DNA of 64,000 bases from Undaria pinnatifida. Lineage: Eukaryota; Sar; Phaeophyceae; Laminariales; Alariaceae. Every line of letters starts with the position of its first letter. Positions within the stretch are counted from its first letter, which is position 1. The translations under genes and the position numbers were made by a program. Below, one piece after another: positions 43,950 to 54,085 of this stretch. The stretch lies in assembly GCA_012845835.1 (NCBI GenBank), contig JABAKD010000025.1, positions 3,145,819-3,209,818 on the forward strand, given 5' to 3'. The notes beneath the pieces were generated by a model that was not told the DNA's origin, ran no database searches, and worked only from the letters and a program-made list of their open reading frames with translations.

Positions 43950-44510
43950 ACAGGTGCGATAGGGACGCTCGCAGCAAACAACGTACAACCGCCGCTGCTG
44001 CCGCATAAAAACCAATCTCTGGAGTCCAAGCGGGCGTTATGCTCAGCTACTGGCTCCATCTGGTTGCGGGTCGCATGGGTGCGCTAGGGATGTTCGCAAT
44101 AAAGAACAGCCGCCGCCACCGCACCAAAAACAAACTCCTTGATCCTGGGGATGTAATGGGGAGCCAACGGCTGCGGCTGGATGCGGATCGCATGGGTGCA
44201 TGTTGGCAGCCACTGTGTGCTGCACCAGAGGCGATCCGGCAGGAAGGTGAAACGAGTGCTGGGGATGCTCGCAGTGAAATGCAGCCACAGCCAGTTACGC
44301 CGCTGCCGCATCGAAAGCAAACCCCCCGCGTCCTGGGTGCGAGATGCTATGCTTCCAGCTTCGGCTGGGGATGAGTGGTGTAAGCTGAAAGATGGTAGCT
44401 GAGCATGACGCACCGAGGACGCGGGCGTTTGCGTTCGATGCAGCAGCGGCGTTGGCTGTGGCCACTACGAGCACCCCGAGCACTCGCTTCGCCTCCCCGG
44501 TTATCTCCAA
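43950..44510. repeat. Tandem plus inverted repeats upstream of the VTT gene
   Basis: Units with GGG-CGC-GGGATG-TCGCA recur at 43955, 44085 and 44255. 44385-44495 is the reverse complement of 44250-44350 (CCACAGCCA-CGCCGCTGC-GCATCGAA blocks), giving a ~100 bp stem with a short loop. Confidence 0.7.
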
Positions 44511-44699
44511 AGCAACGCAAAAGCGGTTGCCAGAACGCGCACCTTGGGCTGCTGAGAATGGCGAACTTATTGGGTCAAAGGTGCCTGATGTGCATGTGAA
44601 CGGAGCTGATAATCACGACTCGTACGGGGGCGTCAAGGAGATTTCCCGGGTTGCTGGCCTTGCGTTGGGCGTATTCTTGCCGAAATAACCCTTTTCAGC

Positions 44700-45055
44700 G
44701 CTCCAGCCAACTTCCACAGACGACCAGATGAATGTGCAACTACAGCGAAGCCTTGCAGTAGCGTGTCTGCCATCTGCAATCTACACCATTGTGCTTCCTA
44801 AGTGCTTTGATAGTGAGGCCTTTGGGGACTTCCGGGGAGTTCCAAAATAATTCGGAAGCTTTCAGGTTCTCACGGACGTACATGTGTAAATTAAGTGTTT
44901 AAATATAACGCCCGTTTTCTAATAACAATGGTATTTACACATTTATTATATACCCGAACATAGAGGTTGATGTTTCCTCTCTCTCCCTTCTGTCCTTCTT
45001 TCTGGTTTGTTGCAGGTTGCACGCTGCACACAGGGTTGCCTCAGACTAGCGAGAG
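44700..45055 (+). promoter_or_regulatory. Presumed 5' region of the VTT gene
   Basis: A pyrimidine-rich stretch ends TTGTTGCAG at 45014, which could be the acceptor of a 5' UTR intron 42 bases before the ATG. No TATA box stands out. Confidence 0.35.
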
Positions 45056-47866
45056 ATGCATCTCCTCAAGGTCTTATCCGGCATTCTGCTGGTGTCACCT
45101 TGTGGTGCCTTTAGAGTGCGCTCCTTTGTCACCAGAACCACCACCGACATCCGACAACAGCAGACCTCTCGAGCAACAGCATGGTCGTCTTCACATCCAG
45201 GACGCCGATCCCTAAGCACACCGACACGCATGACCCTGAACAGCAACAGCAACAGCAACGACAACGAAGTACCCGAGGAACTCCGACTAGCGAACCTCAA
45301 AGCTCACGAGGAGGTCTGGCAGAGCCGTCGGGGGATGGCTAGAGCCACGCTGTCCGCCGCCAAAGCTCTGCAAGGCGCACGGGGATCGTTGGCGGGCCCA
45401 CCCGATGCGTCGAATAAAGAGGGCAACATGGCGGCGGATGGGAAGGGGGCGCTGGTTATCTCTGCTGTTGGGCTGGCCGTAGCAGCAGCTACTCTGCGTG
45501 TCGGAGGAAGAGCAGCGTTAATCTCGGTGAGGCATAAGAGGCTACCTAGAGTATGTCCTATGTGCTGCGTGCTGGTACTATTGGTGTATGATGGTTTGCT
45601 GTTGCTGGCGGCGGCATGGACTGGGGTTTTTGACACAGCTCGTTATCGTAAAGTCGGTATCATGAGTCACGACCCACGACGAGCATTGGTGAGGTGCGTG
45701 GGTTCACTGCTGTTGTGCTTCCTGCGCTATCTTGCTACGGTGAGCTACCCGATTTAAGAGCCCGCCGGAACCGGCCATTGTTGCCGTTCTTGTCTAAGGC
45801 TGGCTATGACATAGGTTTAAGTGCAGGCGTCACAAGACGCGGCCAGCCGATTCGACCGCTCTTATGTTGTTTTTCTCTCATCATGGAGGTTGTAGTATGT
45901 TGCTATAATGTCTTCCCGACTTGCATCATAGCATGCGGCTGCGTCATACCGGTATCAAGTGTCAAATGAAACGCAACACGGGCCAGGGCGTGTGTCCAAG
46001 CGACGAAGTGTTACGTAAATACGTCGCAGTAAAAGTACTACACTACGGCAGTACCTGGTACAGCAGTAGAACACGCGGTTTGATCGGACGGTGGTGCAGC
46101 ATGGATGGTGCAGCCGTCATATCCGCCCCACTCACTGCTCGTAATACGAGTATAATAAAGCTACGCTGTAAGCTTGCTGCGTGCGTTCTCGCTGAACTCG
46201 TATTATACGTACGACTACACAGGGTAGTGGTTTGTTACACTCGATGGCATAACAGACCATGGCGGTTGTACTTCTATAGGATGCAGAATCACAACGGGCG
46301 CTATAGACGTGCTGGATGTCGAGGGGCGGAACCGACGAACTACGTATTGGTTGCATGCGTGGAGAACGCACAGATACAGCTTCCAGGTTCCAGCTGCTAC
46401 GTCCGGCGCGTCCCAGCTTGTACATGGTAGGCCACATGTGACGTGTGCAATCGTACACATAATATAGTAGAAGCGAATGTTCAACAACAGTAGCAGTACG
46501 ATGCGTCAGCCGTGGGTGTGGGGTGGGCTAATGTGATGTTGCAGAGCTGTACCCGTCGACGGTTCGGACACTGCTGCATGGTCATCGGACGAAGCTTCAC
46601 CAGACTTCCCGTGACGAGCAAATACAATTATGCTATCAATGGAAAACCGTGAATTGACCCCTTGCCTGACCGCCCCCACACGCTCTAAAACAAACATTAA
46701 TAGTACAAAATCTTTCGGCCAAATAAGCCTTGACGCGCCCCGAAACACCACCACCACCATCACCACCACCACAAGGTGATATGCCGACCACCTGTGCTGC
46801 CGATACACTCCCAATCACACCATGAAGGCACTCGGTCTGGACTTCGCTCAAGACTTGGGCGTGAAAGACAACCTGGACTCGTTCATGGCATTTTTCGACG
46901 GTCTGGGGCCGATCCGCTACGGCTACTTCCTGGGGGGCTGGTGAGATTTGAGCTGCCATGGGTGCGATTTGGTGGATAGTTTTTGGCAGAGCTTTTCATG
47001 GGGCGAGTCACTCCTCGCGGGTCGGGACGGGTTAGGGTTATACCCGGCCCGACCCGTGAGATTGGAAAGCCGCCTGACCCGACCTGATCCGATGCGTGTA
47101 TTTTCGAACTCCTCCCGACCGCACCCGACTCCACCCGTGAGGTGTTGAAAACCTCCTGAGCCTACCTACCCACGGCTCGGATCATGGCCCGTGAAAACCC
47201 CTGTTTTTTTGCAACAATGGGAGTGCCCTGCTTATGGTTGGGGGGGGGCGTTCTTGCAGCAAGAGTTGAGCTGCCCCATGCTCTGGCCGGGAGGACGGTG
47301 TTTCTTGCGACAATGGTTGAGCTGCGCTACGATACGGTTGGGGGCCTGTTCCGTGCCAAAGCAGTTGAGGTACCTTACTATCACACGGCGCGTGCTGATG
47401 GGGTCAGTCGTAACGCAGAACGTTAGGGTATTTCTGTCAAGAAGCGGAGGGAAATTGGTGGTACCTTCAGGGGATGCATGACCCCCCCCCCCCCTTCTTC
47501 ACCGCATCCGAAACGGCTGTTGTATGCTCGCAGGGGGAATTCAGCGGTATCTTCAGGAGATGTGCAACCCCCGTTGGTAAACCCCCTCGCAGCATTGACA
47601 GGTCTTAGATGGATGCACCGGGGAGACGAACACAAACTCCTCAAACACACATGTATTATTATATCACCGTAGTTGACTTCCATGCGAGTAGAAGCATTCC
47701 CACGAAGACACCTCAGACATAGATGGTAGAGTGATATCGGGTGGTAAGGACAAACGCCGCGCATACAACTCGACACCCCCTTACATCACTACCAAAATAC
47801 CTATCCATAGTAGGAGTTTTCGATCTACCATGCATAATCTCCGTCGTGCTTTCGAGCGCAACCAAC

Positions 47867-47897
<31 letters not shown>

Positions 47898-50800
47898 GTC
47901 ACGCCTCCTCCCGCTTTACCGTACCTGAAACCGTGTTGTACAGTGTACCCTGTATCCGACACCAGTATTTACATATCCAAAACCGCTTTTTTGTTTTTTG
48001 CTCTGTCCGAACCCATTTTTTTTGTACCCGAAACCGGTTGTTTACGTACGGTATCCTAAACCGTTATTACCTTGAACCAAGGCTTTCTTTAGAACCAAGG
48101 CTTTCTTTAATGTATCCCGAACCTGTGTGTACCGTTTCCGAAACGTCCGATCTTGTGTGCGTCGTCTAGTACCCCCCCCCCCGTTTATAGTCTAAATAAA
48201 TACTACGGCCATGCATGATATTGAGAAGACCTTCTCCCCCGTGCGTGGTTGGTCGTACTTTCGCAGGATCGTCGCTAAGACTTTTTGCTTGGATTTTCTG
48301 TCCATCGTGTTGGCGCTCGGGTCAGGGGTTTTATTCGGAGGCGTGTTACAGGGTGCGCTGATGTCTACCCTGTGCGCGACGATCGCCTCCGGGCTTGGGT
48401 TCCAGCTGGCGCGCACGACGCTTCAGTCGCAGGTTGAGGAACAGGCGAGAAAAAATATTTTCGTTCAGTAGAGAGGGAGCGAGGAGTGTTGTTCGTGCGT
48501 TTGTGCTTGCATTGTTGTTGTTATTGGTTGAAGGTAATGTCCCGGTTCGGTGTGCTGCCGTTATAAAGTTCTGTTTTGGTCTTCGGTCGAGCGGGCTAAC
48601 TCAAAGGTCGATGGCAGGTTGAGGAGCAGGTGAAGGCGTTCGCGTGCGCGAAAGAGGAAGACTGTTCGTATTTTACGCGTGCTATCTTTTGGGTGTGTGT
48701 ACGTGTACTTGTTTTTCGATTATTGTCCCTCGCTAATTCTAAGTGTGTTGTCACAACACCTGGGTGTCGTTCTAAACGAGTTCATGGAGAGCATCGTATC
48801 TTGTCACATTCCCCGCCTGCGTTGCCCCACCCACCCCCTCTCTCCCCCCTCCCCCCTCAGCTATCACCCCCCCCCCCCTTCCCCGATCTCTTTTAAATTT
48901 TCGCCGCATATCCATGTGGCTTTGGTCAATCGCTCAACGTGCCGATGGCGCAGCTGGAGAAGCGGCCGGCGCTTCGAGCGTTGGAGAAGGTCGTGTCGGA
49001 GGAAGGGTTCAAGACCGTCGTCACGCTAAGGTTGGCGCCGGTGCTGCCCATCCCGCTAGGCGCCTACAATTACGGTTCGTTTCTTTCACACACAAAGGGA
49101 CGCATTGATCTTTCGGGGCATATACACCCCTGGTATGCTCTCCTCGAGATGCCATTTTGTGGGTCGCGAGGCTTTCTATCCCATCCCTATCGTCGCAAAT
49201 ATGAACCTTCGTCGCTGTGCGATTTTTTCTTGGTGGGTGCGATCTTACTTGATTGTCCGTTTGGCTACTTCGATTGTTCCAGCTCGGGCACGCGGTGATC
49301 ACCACGCGCGAGAGGGTTATCAAGAACAGTGATGTTTCCGACTCGGAATTCTTTGTTCTGCATGTTGTGTTCCGTGATGATATTGCGAGAGTACCGGTAG
49401 TGTTATCGTAGCGAGGTTTCGAGCGATTGAACTCGATTGAGGCTTTAGGCTTTAGGCCCGCAATGATGGTGTGCCCAAACCGCGCGGATTTGTCTCGAAT
49501 GTTCTTCGCGGCGTGATATCTTGGCGCACCATCGATCATGCAATTGGGTTGGAAGAAAATAACGCGCAACACGCACACGACCCCCACCTCCTCCCCCCCC
49601 TCCCTACACACACAACGACATTGCCGCATGTTGCCCCCGCTTGCTGATTGCACGTGCCGCTTCGAGTAATTCGAGCGCCTTCACTTCTGTGTTTTTTGCG
49701 TGCATGTGTCACCACCACCACCATCGCCCCCTTTGTTTGTCTCTTTCCCCCTCCCACGAATACCAACACCGACACCACCAACACCATCACTAACACCGCC
49801 ACCAACAGCGCCCAGCGCCAACATTAACAATACCACTAACACCAAAGCCAACACCAACATCAACACCAACACCAACACCACCACCACCACCACGTCCATC
49901 ACACCCTCCATTAACACCGCCATCACCGCCACCACCACTACCACCACGACCACCACCAACAGCACTTAACACCGCCAACACCAACACCAACACCAACACC
50001 AACACCGTCTGTTTGATATTTCGTTGCAGTTTATGGGGCAACTTCTCTGCAGCTTCCCGTGTTTCTGTCCGGCATGTTCGTCGGGTCGCTCAAGCCCTAC
50101 CTGCTTGACAGCTGTGAGTGTCTATTATATGCTTTCGCAGTGTTTTATAATGTTTTGTGGAGGCCGATCTTGTGTCAAAGCTCAATGCACACAAGCATAA
50201 ACGTGGCACATGGTTGGTCGAGTCGATACGTCAAGATCTACCTTCGTTGTAAGGATAAAACACGCAAATGTATATAGCTGGTACGGGGATTGTAGGAGAT
50301 AAAGGGCAAAGCTGGCTTGTTCGATGCGATGTATCGAAAGTTCGATGAATCGATCATAGTAGATCGTTTTTTTTTGGAATGCGATACCAAAACTGACTTT
50401 AAAAGTACAGCGTATATATAACAATCCCATGATATATATGTACAGTACAAGTATTAAGAGTGGCGTGGGGGTGAAATAATTAGTTAACTACCACCTTCGA
50501 GGGAGATGATATCCAAACTTCTAACAAACGAGTAGCTCAAATCTCATCTCGTGTAGAGAGACGCCGACGTGCCCCTAGAACCCTAAAGCAAGGGTTAAAG
50601 CAAGGGTTTTGTGCCTGGCACACTACACCACAGCAATTTGCGCTAGAGCGTGAGCTAGCAAATTCGACGAACGCCGACGAGCAGCGGGGATACCGAACCC
50701 TATTCGCGATAATTGTGAAGGCAGGTGTTGGGAGTGAGAAGGGAAAACACCTGTGACCACGGTTTGTTCGAAAGGCCGCCGAGGGCGCAGCCTCCCGCGA

Positions 50801-53800
50801 GTTGAGTCGGAAGGTAAAAGTGACGATTGGAAAAACAAAAGTAAGAAAGAAAATAAGGTAACTAAATACAGCAAATCAACCCAAAGCAAAGCAGCCTAAC
50901 GCGAAAAGCTAACCACGTCCATGCAAAACTGTCTACAATTTTCTCCCAACGCCCCGTGTCGAACACGTGTTGCCCGATGGCCCATCTTTTTTCGGTGACT
51001 GGGTGCCCGTCACGCCAGACCTCGGCATTTTCGGGAAACAAATGGTTGATGGCGATGCCTCAAGCGGTGGCGACCTGGCTCTCGTCGGGACTTTCTTCGT
51101 GGTAGTCTTGGTGGGGACCTTTGCTTCTCAGGTAAGGGACTATCACACACACCTTCACCTATTCACATCGTTCTAAGCTTTTACTCTTGGCCGTGCTCCT
51201 TTTTGTTTTTTTTCGTGCTCCTTTTTCGTGCTCTTTTTTGTTTTTTTTCTCGGGTGTGTATGTGTACCGTGGATACGTTCCTGATATACTTGAAGCTTAT
51301 GCTTTTAGCATGCAAGTGATATGAGACGGTATACATAGTACCGACTATCGACCCCTTGCGTATTGGTACTACGGTCCACGTTTCTGTGTACTTGTTTTTC
51401 GTCGGGACGCTTTTTTAGCGTGTCTCGTGGCCGCGGGCTAGGGGAATGAGGTAATGTGAGAAAATCGTCGTCATCAGCAACCTTATGTAACAGACCGCCC
51501 TTTTCTCAGTCAAAACCATTGCCGATTCGCTGATAGTCTCGCTCTTTGCAAGCACTTATGTGATAAGGGTCGCGGTAAGACCATCGCATTTATGCTGATA
51601 TTGGCTTTTCACAATTGCACGCTTGGTAAGGTACTCGTTCTATTCAGTGGGAACCTTCGCTTCCCAGCTTTTAATAACCACTTTAGAACTTAGAATTGCG
51701 ACCATAGTATTTGGGATAAACTAGTTGAAGTTAGTCGGCGTATGTTTTCGCGGCAGTGTAAGGGTTCATGCCATCGCCAACGTTCTGACATATTTGCTCT
51801 TCTCGAGCGCACACATGTACAAATGCCTCCGGTAGCGGAGTGTGCACTTCTTCCGGGAGGCTTGTTGGAGGTATTGCGGATATTGTCAGTACTTGGCAGC
51901 ACCGCTAGTGTATCGGGGTTTGGCGCTGCTTATACTGCGTGTATATACTCGCAGTGCTTCGGGGATGCGTACCGCTGTATGTACTGACTGCTTCAAGTAT
52001 TTCAGGGCTTCAATGATGCAAATACTGCCGTATACCCGGCAGGACCGGTGTTAAGCACACTGGGACCATCTTTGCACACACGATAAAAGCCGTCATTCTA
52101 TAATAGCGTTTTACGTTGGTTCCCAGGTACACCCATCGCGAACCCTCTGATATATTGGCTCTTCGCAGGCGCGCACACGACGAGGGTCGTCGTTCGATGT
52201 GGCGGCTGGTTTTGGGGAGTCGGTCGCCCCAATGAACCAACATTTTGACGGGTGCTACGTTGGGGTAGCAGTCTTTGGCTACCATTTTTATGGCTGACGG
52301 GGGCCCTCAATCTCTAGTAGTTAGACTACCACACTGCCCAATATCCATGGAATGCCTTTTGTGTTTCACATTACTGTTCGTTCTGTGCTAACGGAGGCCC
52401 TCAATTACTAGTTATTAGGCTAGCGAAACTACCCAATGCGAATGGAATGCATTTTGTGTTTTGCAAGTATATGTTTTGTTCTGTGCCTAGACCATGGAAA
52501 GGTCGTTCGGTTTATGCGCACGGTTTTCCTCAAGCTCAAGCTCATTTTGTGGGGAGGGCGGAGAGCCCCTCAAGTGAGCAGCCTCATTTGATTTCGGTCT
52601 ACCCCTATGGTAGCGTGCATCACACGTCCTCTGCGACGTGTGCCACCCCGCGTTATCGCAAGATATTTCGGTTGAATAATCACCGAAAACTTTAAAGGCC
52701 GATCGTGTATGCTCATATCTTGTGCGATTGTGTACCACCCCGCGTTATCCGGAGACACTTGGGTTGGGCACTCAACGGATGACACGATGGTTGACGCGTG
52801 CAACGGTAGAGGTGGCCTTTTTAATGGCTGTTTTTTTCTCTAAACGACGGGGCTCCTTAGTCCCAAATCGTCGGAATGCCATTGTTTGTTTTGCAATATG
52901 GACATTTTTGATACCTTCCAAGGTCACGGGTTGTCATCGGGTTGCCCTCTTTAGTTTGCTCTCTAAATTAGTTTTTGGGTGAGGTATAGAGCTTAAGTGA
53001 AGATCCCCAGAAAAAAACGATGCGCCCGTACCTTGGCATGTGTCAATTCCATTTACATATGCTAAGGTAGGGCCAATAATACATTGTCCTATCTTTTGTG
53101 ATGCGATCACCCCGATTTCTCACGGCTGGCTGTTAGTTGAGTGGCGAAGCAGATAGCTTTCTCTGCATAAAATACATGGTGAGTCACGAACGCACCAGTC
53201 AGGCATCAAAGTGCAGAGCTCCGCAAGCTACCGCACGCAACGAATTGTGGTGTATTATAGTACACTGTAGTAAAGTCAGCCAACTCGTAGCCCTACACAC
53301 AAAACTTCCACTTCACCGATCATGGGCGTCGCAGGTGGCCGGCCGAACTTGGGAGGAGCTCGACGCAGAAGCTAAAAGAACGCTATCCTCGGGCGAAATA
53401 GGTTCCAACGCGGACCCTAACGACTCTGATGCCAAGGTCAACGGCTGTACTGACAATTCCAACAGCTCTCATTATTCAGGAACACTACCTCACATATTTG
53501 CGACATGCATCGCCCCGCCTTTTCAAACTATTCACTTCCATTAATCAATCACCGCCATTGCAGGTGGCCAGCCGAACTTGGGAGGAGCTCAACGCAGAAG
53601 CTAAAAAAACGGTGTCGACAGGCCAAATCAACGACTCTGGTGCCGAGGGGAATAGCTCTGATGCCGATCTCAACAGCTCTGGTTCTTCGGGGACACTACC
53701 AAGCGGCGGCGATGGTCTAGAGTGGCTGGAGCTGTGGGGCGTTGATCGATCCTCGTTACCCCAGTGGTTTACTTCTTGGCAGGCCAACGACAACGCCGTT

Positions 53801-54085
53801 AGAAACAAAATTCGAAACGTAGTACGGCAGGAATGGACTTGTATGGGGGAGAGGGAGGAGGCGGTAAAAGGCGGGGTAGGGGGACATATGGAGGGCCGGC
53901 AAATATCGGAATTGCCTCCCCCCGGACCGCCGTTGTTGGACAAGTCGGGGCGATTTTTCGATATGGGTGCCTACGTAACGGAGAGCACGGTGTTCCCGTT
54001 TGTTTTGATCGAGTCGTTTTGGAAATACAGCGACCCTAAGTTGGTCGTTGCGGGGGCGGCGGAAGACAGCAGCAGTAGAGAATGA
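45056..54085 (+). CDS. Plastid-targeted VTT/TVP38 (SNARE-associated Golgi/DedA-like) membrane protein
   Basis: Exons inferred: 45056-45526, 46828-46940, 48267-48432, (48618-48629 or an extension to 48444), 48954-49074, 50030-50113, 51019-51131, 53564-54085. All phases agree: 0, TG+G, 0, 0, G+TT, T+AC, 0. The product is about 530 residues. Residues 1-20 are a signal peptide ending CGAF, followed by a Ser/Thr/Arg-rich transit stretch: the stramenopile bipartite plastid presequence. The VTT core follows in order: LGPIRYGYFLGGW, VLALGSGVLFGG, then LEKRPALRAL, LRLAPVLPIPLGAYNY joined to VYGATSL, GSLKPYLLDS joined to YLGIFGKQ, and a last membrane helix FFVVVLVGTFASQ. Several hydrophobic helices indicate a multipass membrane protein. 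The C-terminal exon (TWEELNAEAKK onward) is hydrophilic with an acidic Ser/Asn stretch. Relatives act in lipid scrambling or membrane traffic; substrate here is unknown. A duplicated exon (53335-53434) lies before the last one. Confidence 0.88.
48618..48629 (+). other. Possible 12-nt microexon (VEEQ) or decoy 3' splice site
   Basis: Bases 48433-48444 code for VEEQ directly after exon 3 (cag|GTTGAGGAACAG). The same peptide recurs at 48618-48629, bordered by ggcag before and gtgaag after, in phase 0 with exon 3 and exon 5. Either a microexon, or a GC-AG donor at 48445, gives the same protein (SQ-VEEQ-LEKRP). A third reading is that 48600-48640 is a decayed copy of the exon 5 start: the bases before both acceptors end in a shared cgatggc. 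Confidence 0.5.
49690..50010 (+). repeat. (ACC/AAC)n tract in a VTT-gene intron
   Basis: About 300 bp of ACCACC, ACACCA and AACACC units ends just before the acceptor at 50028-50029, so it may replace a normal polypyrimidine tract. Confidence 0.9.
50630..50785 (+). repeat. GTGACCACGG repeat inside a VTT-gene intron
   Basis: A diverged copy of the 8580/15010 repeat, in the intron between 50113 and 51019: GAGCGTGAGCTAGCAA, CCGAACCCTATTCGCGATAA and CACCTGTGACCACGG are kept. Confidence 0.65.
52296..52490 (+). repeat. 94 bp tandem duplication in the last VTT intron
   Basis: GGCCCTCAAT and AATGGAATGC-TTTTGTGTTT occur twice; a diverged relative may be present at 54265 (GACGGAGATTCTCAA). Confidence 0.7.
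53335..53434 (+). other. Tandem duplicate of the last VTT-gene exon start (alternative or decoy exon)
   Basis: The 3' splice site and first ~170 nt of the final exon occur twice, at 53335 and 53564 (period 229 bp). Copy 1 reads VAGRTWEELDAEAKRTLSSG, copy 2 VASRTWEELNAEAKKTVSTG. Both start in phase 0 directly after cag and fit the upstream exon ending at 51131. Copy 1 has an AAG|GTCAAC candidate donor at 53434/53435, also phase 0, so it could be added in front of copy 2; otherwise it reads on to a stop near 53542 and would give a short C-terminus. The intron 3' end upstream of each copy is also similar. Use of copy 1 is not shown by the sequence. Confidence 0.75.

Noticed and set aside
47025-47060. 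Telomere-like GGGTTAGGGTTA
   Set aside because: Only about two units within a GGGTCGGGACGGG-rich stretch; too short for an interstitial telomere claim.
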